This document shows positions 1 through 8,717 of a stretch of 64,000 bases of DNA, piece by piece. The DNA is from Candidatus Acetothermia bacterium JdFR-48 (GTDB lineage Bacteria > Bipolaricaulota > Bipolaricaulia > Bipolaricaulales > Bipolaricaulaceae). The position numbers and the translations under genes were made by a program. Every line of letters begins with the position of its first letter. The first letter of the stretch is position 1. A model generated the notes under the pieces. The model was given only the letters and a program-made list of their open reading frames with translations. It made no database searches and was not told the DNA's origin. The stretch covers positions 7,088 to 71,087 of the forward strand of contig MTNJ01000029.1 of assembly GCA_002011425.1 (NCBI GenBank), in the 5' to 3' direction.

Positions 1-3000
1 CTGACCTCCACGGAGAGGCCATGGAACTCGACTTGAGTCCGTTGGAGGGAGAACTCCAGTCTCCCCGGCGAATAACTGAGGACGAAACGAGGCTCAAGTT
101 GCTCCCACCAAAGCGGGATGAAGTTGAGGGAGAGATTCTTGAGGAGGACGCGGGGCTTGACGCTCTCCCGGGGTATCTGGCGCAGGAAGAGTTTATAGCT
201 CAGCGAACTGCTGAGTTCTACCCGCACGAAGGAGGCCATGTTATAGCTCAGGCGTGGGTTGACGGTGAGCGAGTAAGCGGCGTCGCCGGTACGATGTATG
301 CTCCGGTAGCCGAGATCGAGTCCGAGGATAAGCTGGGTTGAGGCCTCTCCGGCGGAGGAATCCAAACTCAACGAGCTTTTTAAGGAAAATTGCGTTTCGG
401 AAGAGTCCTCGTGCCAGCCGAGGGTCAAGTTCGTCCGCAGACTCCATTCCCCGAATGAAATGGCCTCGAACTTTGGGGCGAACGAAACCTCCCGGGTGAA
501 ACGCCAGACATCGGCGACGTAAGGGCCGAGATCGTGCCCCCACGTCTCCTTCCAAGCGAACCTCCCCCTAGTCCCCAGGAGAGAGAGCTCACCGGTCAGG
601 ACGCCGCTCAAGCTCTCCCGCCCCATGGGCACGCCATCCAGGAGATAGGGACGTCTTCCGGAGAGGCTCAGGGTGAACCCCCAGAAGGGACCGAGGATCG
701 CACGGATCTCGGCAGTACCACCGCTCCCCTTCGTCCCCCCTCTGATTCCTCCGAGGAGCCGCATGGAGATATCCTTCAAAAGGCCATTTGAAGTTTCGTT
801 TCCCAGTCTCTTCCACGAAAGGCCAAGGCTATAATCCGCTTCGGCAAGGCGGTTTTCTGTTCCGAGGCCTTGAAACCTCGGGGAGAAGTTCAAAAAGATT
901 TGAGGTCCGGGAGACCAGGCCAGCGAAATCCCCCCTTGAACATTGGAGATCGGACGCGAGAAGAGCCTCTGTACGCCCACACTCCCCGTTAGGTTCAAGG
1001 AGAGTGCACCCTCTTCCCGAGAGAAATTGAAGCCCACCGCATGGGTATCCCCGGGTGGGGGGCGGTCTATGGGCTCGTAGTCTGGGGTACTTGTGCGCAC
1101 ATACCAACTCAGGCTCCCACGTTGCAGCTTCTCGTTCCAGGTAAACTGGGCCAAGAGGCCACGGTCGGTATTTCCCTCAGGGGAGATGTCGCGGTAGTGA
1201 CCAGGATCGGTTGGGAGGATCCGGTTCGCCGTCTCGGGATATTCAACGACGGTCTCGGCGACCGGATCCACGGCCCAAAGGGAGAGCGCGTCCGGCTTTT
1301 GACCCTGCTCAGAGATGGCCTCACTCCCGACCCACAGAGTGCTCAACGAACACTCCAGGGAGGTAACCGGGACCTCGATCCCGTAAAGGGGGCCCATATC
1401 CGACTCGAAGAGACCTTTTCCCGTTCCGTAGAAAAGTTTTTCGCCATAAAAGGCGAGTGAGAGGACCTCGGTCCCGGTGATCACTGATTCCTCCACGGTG
1501 TAATTGCGTATACGTACGACTCCATCCCCAGTTGCCGCATATAAACCCGAAGGGTACCCGGGGAGGTCAACGGTGAGGTAAACGAGGTCGTGGATCGGGC
1601 CCTTTGCCCCGAGTACTGGGATCCATGAATTACCTGTATGCACGTAAAGTCCGGAATCGGTCCCCAAATAAAGTGCTTCTTCCGTCGCGAGGAGGGCGGT
1701 CGGGGATTCGCCCTCTACTGGGAGCCTCGCCCACAAACCCCAGTATTTTGTCCGCCATGACTCCCAAGCATCTTCATCGGACACGATCTCCGGGATCGTC
1801 CGTAGATCGACCTTCGGGAAGCGGATAATCCCCCGATCGGTGGCAACGTAAACCCAATCAAGGTCAGCGGCCAGCGCCAAGGCTTCCCTACCCAAACGAG
1901 TACCTCCCCCCTCACCCCCGAAGCCCTCCTGATAGAGGATGAGCTTTGTGTAGCTCTCCCGCCAATCGAAGGGGAAGGAACGCGATAGGTCCAAGATCAC
2001 CACTGAGCCCTGCTCGGCGAGGAGCAGGACCTCTTCCCCGGGAATGTGGAGGAGATCATAGACGCCACGTCCAGTGCGGTAGGAGTTGAAGATCCCGTCT
2101 TTGAAGACGGAGATCCCCCGGTAGTGGGAGAAGACGATGTACCCCCCATCGGGGGCGGAAACCGAGGCGATGGCGGTAATCCGATTCGGCCCGGGGATCC
2201 GTTCGTTCTTTCCCGGAGGAAAGATGTTCACAGACCCCCCGAGGATGAGGGAGTAGTCCCAACTTTCCCCGCCGCCTGAGAACATAAGACCGGCCACGGT
2301 ATGGTCGTTGGGCATGGTGGGCGTGGTGGGCGTGAGCTCTACGCTTTCCGCGGAGCGAAAGACAAAGAGCTGGATTCCCTTTCCCAGGGAAAGGGATAGT
2401 CCGAGGAAATCCTCTTGGGGGCCGGTCCCGAGACCGTAGGGCACTTCATATTCCACCCGCAGCTCCTCTCCTTCCTTGAGAGGGGAGAAGAGCTGAAGGA
2501 TACCGCCCTCGTAATCGACATTGTAATGCTGGCCGCGCAGGAGGCGCTTTCCGTCCCGATAAACTCGTTCCGAGTTCGGGACGATCCCCGCGAGGGGCGA
2601 GAGGATGAAGATTCCCCGCCGTGCCACGTAATCGAAGGAGAGGCGCAGCGCAGCGTCATCTTCGAAAAACCTATCGGGAAAGTCGATCCGAAGGATGCCC
2701 ACGTCAGGAAAGAGTCGGAATGAGAATTCCCCACCGGGCGTGAGGGGCTTGTACTCTTTTTCGCCTGGCCCTCGGATCTCCACTGAGAGGGTCTCGGACA
2801 CGATCTCTTTCTCCGCCAGGTTCAAATAGCGCCGGCGCTTCCCGGAGTCCAACGGGTGCTCCTCCCCGTTCACGGAGATAGAGACGAACTCGATGAGCTT
2901 GTCAAGGAATTCCCGTTCTAACTCACTTCCCGAGACGAATGGGTAACGCTTCTCGTCGGTGCCCGTGAGGTTATGACGGTCGTTATACGCGCGGATCGCG

Positions 3001-3797
3001 TCCTCGATCCAGCGCTTTACGTTTTCGCGTGGGGAGTTGAGGAGAAGGAGGATGTCGATACCGGAGTCGCGGATCACCGAGAATTCGAATTCCCGTTCAG
3101 GTTCGTCTTTTAGAATCTCGCCCAAATAATCGAGCCCGTATTGTCGGAGAAAGCTCAACAAAGTCTCGCTGACGGCTAGGGAGAGCTTCACCTCAGTGAA
3201 GCCCTCCACATAAGGCCCAATGAGCTCGAAATAGTAGAGGCCCTCCAAGTTGACTCGGTAGGGTGCCTCGGCCCAGGGGGCCCGGGGATCACGGAGGAAG
3301 AACTCTGTTTCGGCGTGGCCCCGTTCCCCACGAAAGACCCGGACCTTGAGCTTCCCCAGTGAGCGCGAGGCAAGCCCTTCCACCGTAAAGCCGTCGCCCA
3401 AGTAGGCGATCTTTGCCCCGAGCAGGGACCGCCGTGGGACGGCGAAGGCGTACTCGTTCCCCAATGAGAAGTTGCCCAGGACACCCCTCCAGCGGGCCGC
3501 GTCCAGGTAGACGCCGAAGTCCTGAAAGGCAACCCCACGGCTCGAGTCCAGCTTAGCCCTGACGGTGATCACCTCCAGAGCTTTTCCTTCGATGGAAGCG
3601 GTGAAGCTCTGCCTCAAAGAGGGGATCCAGGGGGAGAGGCCGGCTCGCTGCAGGGCCGCTCGGTCACCGATTCCCAGGGCGAAACTCCAGGTATAGGTCC
3701 CCTGAACCGCCAAGGTGAACGACGGGGTTTGCTCTTGTGCGATTCCCGCCACCCACGAGATCAAAATAAGTGGGAGAAAAAAGGTGATATTACGCAC
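1..3797 (-). CDS. Giant secreted/outer-membrane protein, beta-propeller plus barrel-like regions (3' end outside window)
   Basis: An open frame with no stop runs from a GTG at 3797 to the window edge, giving about 1265 visible residues; the C-terminus lies outside. The start is set by GGGAGGT five bases upstream, overlapping the stop of the preceding gene. Residues 1–20 form a signal peptide ending before Gln-Glu. Around residues 408–450 there is a DGKRLLRGQHYNVDY module followed by a G-x-L-x-F-x-P-L-K-E-G-E segment. This pattern is familiar from large envelope proteins of the FCB bacteria, including SprA-like proteins. Residues about 540–830 contain repeated strands such as GGYIVFSHYRGISVF and YLGTDSGLYVHTGNSW, typical of a two-component-regulator-type beta-propeller. 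From about 870 onward, alternating amphipathic strands suggest an outer-membrane barrel. It is last in a three-gene run with a PorV-like barrel and an S8 protease. The exact function is unknown; surface assembly or secretion is inference. Confidence 0.72.
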   Translation of the reverse strand, partial: MRNITFFLPLILISWVAGIAQEQTPSFTLAVQGTYTWSFALGIGDRAALQRAGLSPWIPSLRQSFTASIEGKALEVITVRAKLDSSRGVAFQDFGVYLDAARWRGVLGNFSLGNEYAFAVPRRSLLGAKIAYLGDGFTVEGLASRSLGKLKVRVFRGERGHAETEFFLRDPRAPWAEAPYRVNLEGLYYFELIGPYVEGFTEVKLSLAVSETLLSFLRQYGLDYLGEILKDEPEREFEFSVIRDSGIDILLLLNSPRENVKRWIEDAIRAYNDRHNLTGTDEKRYPFVSGSELEREFLDKLIEFVSISVNGEEHPLDSGKRRRYLNLAEKEIVSETLSVEIRGPGEKEYKPLTPGGEFSFRLFPDVGILRIDFPDRFFEDDAALRLSFDYVARRGIFILSPLAGIVPNSERVYRDGKRLLRGQHYNVDYEGGILQLFSPLKEGEELRVEYEVPYGLGTGPQEDFLGLSLSLGKGIQLFVFRSAESVELTPTTPTMPNDHTVAGLMFSGGGESWDYSLILGGSVNIFPPGKNERIPGPNRITAIASVSAPDGGYIVFSHYRGISVFKDGIFNSYRTGRGVYDLLHIPGEEVLLLAEQGSVVILDLSRSFPFDWRESYTKLILYQEGFGGEGGGTRLGREALALAADLDWVYVATDRGIIRFPKVDLRTIPEIVSDEDAWESWRTKYWGLWARLPVEGESPTALLATEEALYLGTDSGLYVHTGNSWIPVLGAKGPIHDLVYLTVDLPGYPSGLYAATGDGVVRIRNYTVEESVITGTEVLSLAFYGEKLFYGTGKGLFESDMGPLYGIEVPVTSLECSLSTLWVGSEAISEQGQKPDALSLWAVDPVAETVVEYPETANRILPTDPGHYRDISPEGNTDRGLLAQFTWNEKLQRGSLSWYVRTSTPDYEPIDRPPPGDTHAVGFNFSREEGALSLNLTGSVGVQRLFSRPISNVQGGISLAWSPGPQIFLNFSPRFQGLGTENRLAEADYSLGLSWKRLGNETSNGLLKDISMRLLGGIRGGTKGSGGTAEIRAILGPFWGFTLSLSGRRPYLLDGVPMGRESLSGVLTGELSLLGTRGRFAWKETWGHDLGPYVADVWRFTREVSFAPKFEAISFGEWSLRTNLTLGWHEDSSETQFSLKSSLSLDSSAGEASTQLILGLDLGYRSIHRTGDAAYSLTVNPRLSYNMASFVRVELSSSLSYKLFLRQIPRESVKPRVLLKNLSLNFIPLWWEQLEPRFVLSYSPGRLEFSLQRTQVEFHGLSVEV

Positions 3798-3800
3798 CGG

Positions 3801-4631
3801 CTACCTCCCGCTCCTCCAAGAAGCGCCCGCCGTGATCGTGATGGGGAGATGGGGGTGAAAAATGATGCTCCAATGCATCCCGTAACTTCCGAATTCCACT
3901 GAAGCTCCGATGGATAACCCCGCGCTCCCGTGGCCCACGCGCAGGCTCCAGGGTCCCCAACGTACCTCGGCTCCTGCACTATAATCCACATAGGAAGCTA
4001 TGCTATAACGGGCGTTGGCGACCAAGGTGACGGAGATTTCTTCCATTTTCAAAGAGACGGCGACTCCGCTACGAATATCCCGAGGCCAGGATTCTCGGTG
4101 TAGGCCGTAATCGATGGGCTCAGAGACAACGTTGTCGAACACGAGACCCACGAGGAGTCCCTCAAATCGTAAGATGAAGGAGGGGCTCAGAGCCCAACCG
4201 AACGCTTCCTGCGGGGCCGCCTGAAAGAACCCTCTCCAGGAGAGGCCAATGCTGAAAAAGTCTTCCATGGGAAGCCCGGCGGCAAGGACTACCCCATAGG
4301 CAGTGTAGGCAAGTTCGTCGCGGCCGAAGTCGCGGGTATTCAGGCCGAGCACCGACCCACCCCAAAATCTCCCCGACGCGCCCAGGGAGTAAACGGTCAC
4401 CGTCCCGAACCGCAAAGAGTACGAAGAAAAGAGGGAAAGGCTTTCAGTGAAACCTAACCCCGCTGGATTCGTGTATGCCGCTTCGGGGAAGAACAGGGTT
4501 ACGGAAAGCCCTCCTCCCAATCCCTCGTCCCGCGGCCCGCCCAATGAGAAGAGCTCCCCGACTCCCCAGAACTCACTTCCGAAACCTGTGACCGTGAGCA
4601 CCACCGCTATGACAATCCCGAACAATCTCAT
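3801..4631 (-). CDS. PorV/UPF0164-like outer-membrane beta-barrel protein
   Basis: This 276-residue protein has an N-terminal signal segment (MRLFGIVIAVVLTVTGFGS) and is otherwise made of short alternating strands. The stretch with FSLGGPRDEGLGGG and then AAYTNPAGLGF resembles the N-terminus of PorV/PorQ/UPF0164 and FadL-like barrels, where G-x-G-G-A…NPAGL is conserved. Its ATG overlaps the stop of the upstream S8 protease gene (ATGA), and its own stop lies inside the ribosome binding site of the giant protein gene, so the three are translationally coupled. In Bacteroidota, PorV binds type IX cargo at the outer membrane. Whether this one does so is inference from fold and neighbours. The family placement is by motif only. 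Confidence 0.65.
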   Translation of the reverse strand: MRLFGIVIAVVLTVTGFGSEFWGVGELFSLGGPRDEGLGGGLSVTLFFPEAAYTNPAGLGFTESLSLFSSYSLRFGTVTVYSLGASGRFWGGSVLGLNTRDFGRDELAYTAYGVVLAAGLPMEDFFSIGLSWRGFFQAAPQEAFGWALSPSFILRFEGLLVGLVFDNVVSEPIDYGLHRESWPRDIRSGVAVSLKMEEISVTLVANARYSIASYVDYSAGAEVRWGPWSLRVGHGSAGLSIGASVEFGSYGMHWSIIFHPHLPITITAGASWRSGR

Positions 4632-6727
4632 CGCTGCACCACCAGTAGCGCCGGAGACGAGACCCCGGAATCGGTCACCAGGACCGCGAGATAGATGCCA
4701 TTAGCCACGGGAATGCCCTTCGTTGAGATGAGGTCCCACCGAATGAGCCTTCCATCCAGGGGAAGTTCTTCACTGAATACGGGACGCCCCAGAAGATCGT
4801 AGACTCGAAGTTCAGCCCAGGAAGTGCTCTCCGGGAGTGCATAGCGGAAGAGAGCTTCAGAGACTGCGGGGGCAGTGAGCACTTCCAAGGAGATAAACTC
4901 GCCGGGAATGGGTGGCGCGAGCTCGGCCACCGCACTCGGGGCGTAAACCTTGCCGTACCCCCACCGCCAGTTCGGGAGGTCCCAACCGGTGTGGTAATCG
5001 GCCCGTGCCCCGCCGATAAGGGCGGCTCGGATTTCCTCCCAGGTGCTATTAGGCGCATAGGAGAGGAGCAGCGCACAGATCCCCGCCACGTGGGGAGCCG
5101 CCATGCTCGTCCCGGCGAGATAGTTGTGGGTCCCGTCGGGATGAAGGAACCACGGTGAAATCGCCGCGTCCCGAGAACGGGCAGAGAGAATCCACGCTCC
5201 AGGAGCGGTTACCTCCGGTTTTATTCGGCCATCCCGTGTAGGACCCCATGAGGAGAAAGGGGAGAGCTCGCCGAGCTCATATTCGGAGATCTGCTCCCCG
5301 GCCTTCGAGGACCAATGATTGCGGGTGGTGTAAGAGCCCACAGTAATCACTCGGAAGGCATTCCCGGGTTCGGCAATGGTCATCGCGGAATCGCCCTCCT
5401 GGAACTGACCGTAGCCCGCGCTCGAAATCCAGCCGTCGACCCGTCCGCCGGTGGACGCCGGAACGAGGGTCAACGCGATGTAACTTCCCACGGGGGCGCC
5501 AGTCCAGTTGAGGTAAATCTGCTTGTCGCCATTGCGGGGATCGGGGCCGAAGGGAGCGTTTTCCACCGTAAGCGTGGTCCCAGACACGATCAACGATCTC
5601 CGGGACCCCGGGGGGACGACGAGCACCTCGCCGCTGAAGGAGACGGTCACCTGGAAAGAGGCGGTGGCCTCGTGCCAGAAGTGCGCTTCGCCACTGGATG
5701 ACTTTACCAGGACGTGCCACGTGGTGGGGCCTAGGATATCGTCGCCCACATGGATCTTGTCTTCCGCCTCGTTACCCGCGGCCACCACAATGGCCCGTCC
5801 AGGACGGTCCAGGGCGGCGTCGAGGGCCTGCTCGAACAGAGATGTTCCGTCGTGGGGACCCCCATGCCCCCCGAGAGAAAGGTTTACCACGGCGGGGAGT
5901 CCCAACGAATCCGCCACCTGGAACACAAATCTCACCCCGTCCATCACCGTGTACTCGTAGAAGCTCGACTTAACCACCACGAGCTCAGTTCCGGGAGCGA
6001 CCCCTGGAAGGTCTGGCTCGCTTCCCGCCGCGATCCCCGCCACGTGTGTCCCGTGGCCCGAGGTATCCAGGGAAGGCGGATCGTTGAAGGTAATACCTCG
6101 CTCAATTTCTTCGCGAGAGAAATCTTCTCCATAACCAAGAGGCCAACGGTCGGGTGTGCCCACGGTGTTCTGGTCCCATAACCAAATGATCCGGGACCCT
6201 TCGAGGATCCCGTCTCCGTCGCGGTCCACCCGAAAGGCGGGGTGCAGGAGGTCGATCCCGGTATCCACAATCCCCAGGATCACCCCCTCACCGCGGGTAG
6301 GCGACGTTCCGCTCCACACTTCAGGGGCCCCGATTTCCGGCACGGAAATATCCAGCTTGGGTTCCAAGGGCCGTGACGCCTGGATGTAGATCACCTCGGG
6401 ATGGTCGGCGAGTTCGTCGAGCGCGGTAATCGGAACCGTGCCGGTAGCGAGGTCTCCGACCACGGTGCGGGGATGGAAGCCTGGAAGTTTCCACGCAGCG
6501 CCGAGGGTTCTCGTGCGGATAAAAACTTGCACTGTGGGAATTCCCGGGGCAGGGACCTCGGTTTCCATGGAGAGGAGCTGGAGGAAGTTCAGGTCGACGA
6601 TGCCCTCCGTGCCGACTCTCTCCCAATAGGTGTAAAGTGTCCGCAACAGGGGATCGAGCCTTTCAGGGCCGCCCAGGGCGGTAGTTCCCAACAGGAGCAG
6701 GACAAGGAGAACGAGAAATTTCCGCAT
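4628..6727 (-). CDS. Secreted S8 (subtilisin-family) serine protease with FlgD/T9SS-like C-terminal domain
   Basis: 699 residues. A signal peptide covers residues 1–19. The catalytic triad is Asp155 (GIVDTGID), His225 (SGHGTHVAG) and Ser541 (AGTSMAAPHVAG), with oxyanion Asn319 (AAGNE), so the enzyme should be active. A beta-rich insertion (about 330–440) lies between the Asn and Ser motifs, as in many bacterial subtilases with an inserted domain. Residues about 630–699 form an Ig-like C-terminal domain with LRVYDLLGRPV, RWDL and PVANGIYLAVL. This is the FlgD_ig / T9SS type-A sorting pattern. The gene heads the run leading to the PorV-like barrel (ATGA overlap) and the giant protein. No Shine-Dalgarno is visible; a promoter (6737–6766) ends nine bases before the ATG, so a leaderless message is likely. 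Protease assignment is firm; the export route is inference. Confidence 0.9.
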   Translation of the reverse strand: MRKFLVLLVLLLLGTTALGGPERLDPLLRTLYTYWERVGTEGIVDLNFLQLLSMETEVPAPGIPTVQVFIRTRTLGAAWKLPGFHPRTVVGDLATGTVPITALDELADHPEVIYIQASRPLEPKLDISVPEIGAPEVWSGTSPTRGEGVILGIVDTGIDLLHPAFRVDRDGDGILEGSRIIWLWDQNTVGTPDRWPLGYGEDFSREEIERGITFNDPPSLDTSGHGTHVAGIAAGSEPDLPGVAPGTELVVVKSSFYEYTVMDGVRFVFQVADSLGLPAVVNLSLGGHGGPHDGTSLFEQALDAALDRPGRAIVVAAGNEAEDKIHVGDDILGPTTWHVLVKSSSGEAHFWHEATASFQVTVSFSGEVLVVPPGSRRSLIVSGTTLTVENAPFGPDPRNGDKQIYLNWTGAPVGSYIALTLVPASTGGRVDGWISSAGYGQFQEGDSAMTIAEPGNAFRVITVGSYTTRNHWSSKAGEQISEYELGELSPFSSWGPTRDGRIKPEVTAPGAWILSARSRDAAISPWFLHPDGTHNYLAGTSMAAPHVAGICALLLSYAPNSTWEEIRAALIGGARADYHTGWDLPNWRWGYGKVYAPSAVAELAPPIPGEFISLEVLTAPAVSEALFRYALPESTSWAELRVYDLLGRPVFSEELPLDGRLIRWDLISTKGIPVANGIYLAVLVTDSGVSSPALLVVQR

Positions 6728-6736
6728 CAGTTCGAG

Positions 6737-6766
6737 ATTTTACCGGGGGAGATTTCGAGGCGCCAA
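6737..6766 (-). promoter_or_regulatory. Promoter of the S8 protease operon (TTGGCG–N18–TAAAAT)
   Basis: Read on the minus strand, TTGGCG (6766–6761), an 18-base spacer and TAAAAT (6742–6737) precede the protease ATG by nine bases. The -10 includes the stop codon of the upstream permease gene. With transcription starting about seven bases after the -10, the message would be essentially leaderless. Motif reading only. Confidence 0.5.
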
Positions 6767-7582
6767 TTGGTGGCTTTGAGGACGTGGGCGGCGTCGCCTG
6801 GGGGAGAGCACAGTGGTCGCGGCGAAGACCGCTGCTCCCGCGAGGGAAATGGACGCCCCGAGCGGCAGATCCAGGGCCCAAGAGGCGCCGAAGCCGGCGC
6901 CCGCGGCCACGGCCCCGAACAGACCGGCGAGGAAGAGGATTTTCTTCATATCGAAGGTGAGTTGTGTCGCCGCGGCCGCGGGAAGGAGGAGCAGGGAGTA
7001 AACGAGGATCCCCCCCACCAGCCGGAGGGAGATCGCCACCAACACCCCCACCAAGAAAAGCACGGCCCAGAGGTAGGGTCGGGTGGGAATCCCCGCTTCC
7101 TCGGCGAGTCCGCGCTCGAGGAGGATCGAGAGGATCTCGCGTCGGAAGAGGAGGAGAAAGAAGGAGCTCGCGCCGAGGACGAGGAGGAGTACTGTCACAT
7201 CTCGCCAACCCACGCCGAGAACGCTCCCCCACAGGAGCGAGAGCGCCGGGCTCCCCAGGGCGGGACCGGGGACGAGCGAGAGGAAGACGAACCCCAGGGC
7301 CATAGTCACCGGGAACACGACCCCAAGGACTACCTCTGGAGGGAGCCGAGTGGTTTCGGTGAGGGGGCCCAGGATCCCGGCGACCGTGAGGGCGAACGCC
7401 ACTGAGACCGCCACCGGGGACAGGCCCAACATCAGCCCCAAGGCAGCCCCGGCGAAGGCGGCGTGGGCCATGGCGAACCCCACCGCCGAGAGCTGGAGCC
7501 GCACCACTACCGCACCCCACAGGCCACACAACATCCCCACAAGGAGCGAGGCCGTGAGGCTCGGGAAGATGATTTCCCACAT
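6740..7582 (-). CDS. Metal ABC transporter permease (ABC-3 / ZnuB family)
   Basis: 280 residues with about eight hydrophobic segments (for example LLVGMLCGLWGAVVVRLQL, VVLGVVFPVTMALGFVFLS, ILVYSLLLLPAAAA), the layout of ZnuB/MntB/TroC permeases. The segment AVGFAMAHAAFAGAALGLMLG matches the conserved S-H-A-x-x-P/A-G region of the family. Its ATG shares a base with the ATPase stop (TGATG). Substrate cannot be read from the permease; Zn or Mn is the family norm. The C-terminus (RRRRPRPQSHQLAPR) is a basic tail. It is the last gene of the cassette, and the protease promoter lies over its end. Confidence 0.88.
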   Translation of the reverse strand: MWEIIFPSLTASLLVGMLCGLWGAVVVRLQLSAVGFAMAHAAFAGAALGLMLGLSPVAVSVAFALTVAGILGPLTETTRLPPEVVLGVVFPVTMALGFVFLSLVPGPALGSPALSLLWGSVLGVGWRDVTVLLLVLGASSFFLLLFRREILSILLERGLAEEAGIPTRPYLWAVLFLVGVLVAISLRLVGGILVYSLLLLPAAAATQLTFDMKKILFLAGLFGAVAAGAGFGASWALDLPLGASISLAGAAVFAATTVLSPRRRRPRPQSHQLAPRNLPR

Positions 7583-8301
7583 CAGGCCGACTCCGCGATG
7601 AGTTTCGTCAAATCCCTCACAGGAGCGGCGACCTCGGAGACACGCCCGCCGCGGACGAGGAAGGCGCGGTCCACTGCCCCCAGGAGATCTTCCTCGTGGA
7701 AGACGGCGAGCACCGTTTTCCCACGCACTCGCAGGGAGAAGATCCTCCGGGCGAGATCCACCCGGGCCTCTGGGTCCAATGAGGAGAGTGGCTCATCCAG
7801 GAGTAGGAGCTGCGCTCCCTTCGCCAAGGCCCGGGCGAGGAGAAGGCGGCGTTGTTCTCCCCCGGAGAGGTGCCCCACTGGCCAGCCGACCTTGTGGGTG
7901 AGGCCCATCTCTTCCAAGGCGGAGAGGGCAATGTCCACTTCCCGTCGCGGGAAGCGTTCCCAGGGCCGGTGACGACCGAACCGTCCCATGAGGACGACAT
8001 CCCGGGCGAGGAAAGGGGTATCAGGCGGAAAAAACAGCGCCTGGGGGAGATACGCCATGCGCAGGCGCAGCCTCCGTCCTGTCCGGCTCACTTCCTCCCC
8101 GAAGACCCGGACTGTGCCGCCCTGATACGGGAGGAGGCCCAATATTACCTCGAGGATCGTGGTCTTTCCCGCGCCGTTTGGTCCAACCAGGGCCGCGAAC
8201 TCCCCCTCCGCCAACGTGAGGGTCACGTCACGGATCGCGGGCCGGTCAGCCCCCGCGTAGGCCGCCGTCACCTCCCTCATCTCAACTGCGAAAGTTCCCA
8301 T
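7582..8301 (-). CDS. Metal ABC transporter ATP-binding protein (ZnuC/MntA family)
   Basis: 239 residues with Walker A GPNGAGKTT (about 38–46), Q-loop Gln in YLPQALFFPP, signature LSGGEQRRLLLARAL and Walker B LLLLDEPLSSLD; a D-loop follows and the H-loop His is in VFHEED. It energises uptake with the adjacent ABC-3 permease. The start at 8301 gives a 25-base overlap with the FmdE-like gene. An internal ATG at 8280 (MREVTAAYAG), which makes an ATGA overlap with that gene's stop, is an equally plausible start. The cassette order is binding protein, FmdE-like, ATPase, permease. Confidence 0.9.
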   Translation of the reverse strand: MGTFAVEMREVTAAYAGADRPAIRDVTLTLAEGEFAALVGPNGAGKTTILEVILGLLPYQGGTVRVFGEEVSRTGRRLRLRMAYLPQALFFPPDTPFLARDVVLMGRFGRHRPWERFPRREVDIALSALEEMGLTHKVGWPVGHLSGGEQRRLLLARALAKGAQLLLLDEPLSSLDPEARVDLARRIFSLRVRGKTVLAVFHEEDLLGAVDRAFLVRGGRVSEVAAPVRDLTKLIAESA

Positions 8302-8717
8302 GTGAAGAGTTCATCTTCCGGGAGGTAAAGTACCCGATGCGCGAGTTCTTCAGGTTGTCCCGCTACGTGGAATTTCTCTTCGACTCCCGGTTTTAGCTCG
8401 ATGTGGAGGACTTTTCCGTTGGCCCGAAATGTCGCCCGGGGGCGTCCTCCATCCCGCACAACGAGGTTCCCCTTCCCCGTGGTACAACCAGTGGCGACCT
8501 GAATCCCGTCGATCAGACAGGAAAGGGGAGTGGCAGTCCCAGTCTCCACCTCGGCCTCGATCCCCCGATACCCAGGGTGCCCGAGGAGGCGGAGGGCCAA
8601 GATTCCCATCCTGATACCAGCCACCATGAACGGCCCGAGGTGGCCATGGAAACGCACCCCGAGGGCGAGGAGCCCCTCGCGCCCCACATCGGGGCTGATT
8701 CGGTGCCAGTGCATCAT
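8277..8717 (-). CDS. FmdE-family metal-binding protein inside a metal ABC cassette
   Basis: 146 residues from an ATG at 8717 that overlaps the stop of the binding-protein gene (ATGA). The family hallmark FHGHLGPF is at residues 23–30 (His24, His26), followed by Cys67 in TPLSCLIDG and a TGCTTGKGN motif at 76–84 (Cys78). These residues are conserved in FmdE proteins (PF02663), named for archaeal molybdenum formylmethanofuran dehydrogenase operons, where the fold binds a metal. No separate zinc-ribbon domain is present: the protein stops after the core domain. No formylmethanofuran enzyme is nearby. The setting inside an uptake operon suggests metal sensing, storage or hand-over; that role is inference. 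Confidence 0.82.
   Translation of the reverse strand: MMHWHRISPDVGREGLLALGVRFHGHLGPFMVAGIRMGILALRLLGHPGYRGIEAEVETGTATPLSCLIDGIQVATGCTTGKGNLVVRDGGRPRATFRANGKVLHIELKPGVEEKFHVAGQPEELAHRVLYLPEDELFTWELSQLR

Noticed and set aside
1-6727. Calling a full type IX secretion system
   Set aside because: Only motif-level likeness for PorV and the giant protein, and no PorK/L/M/N in the window; kept as a hypothesis.
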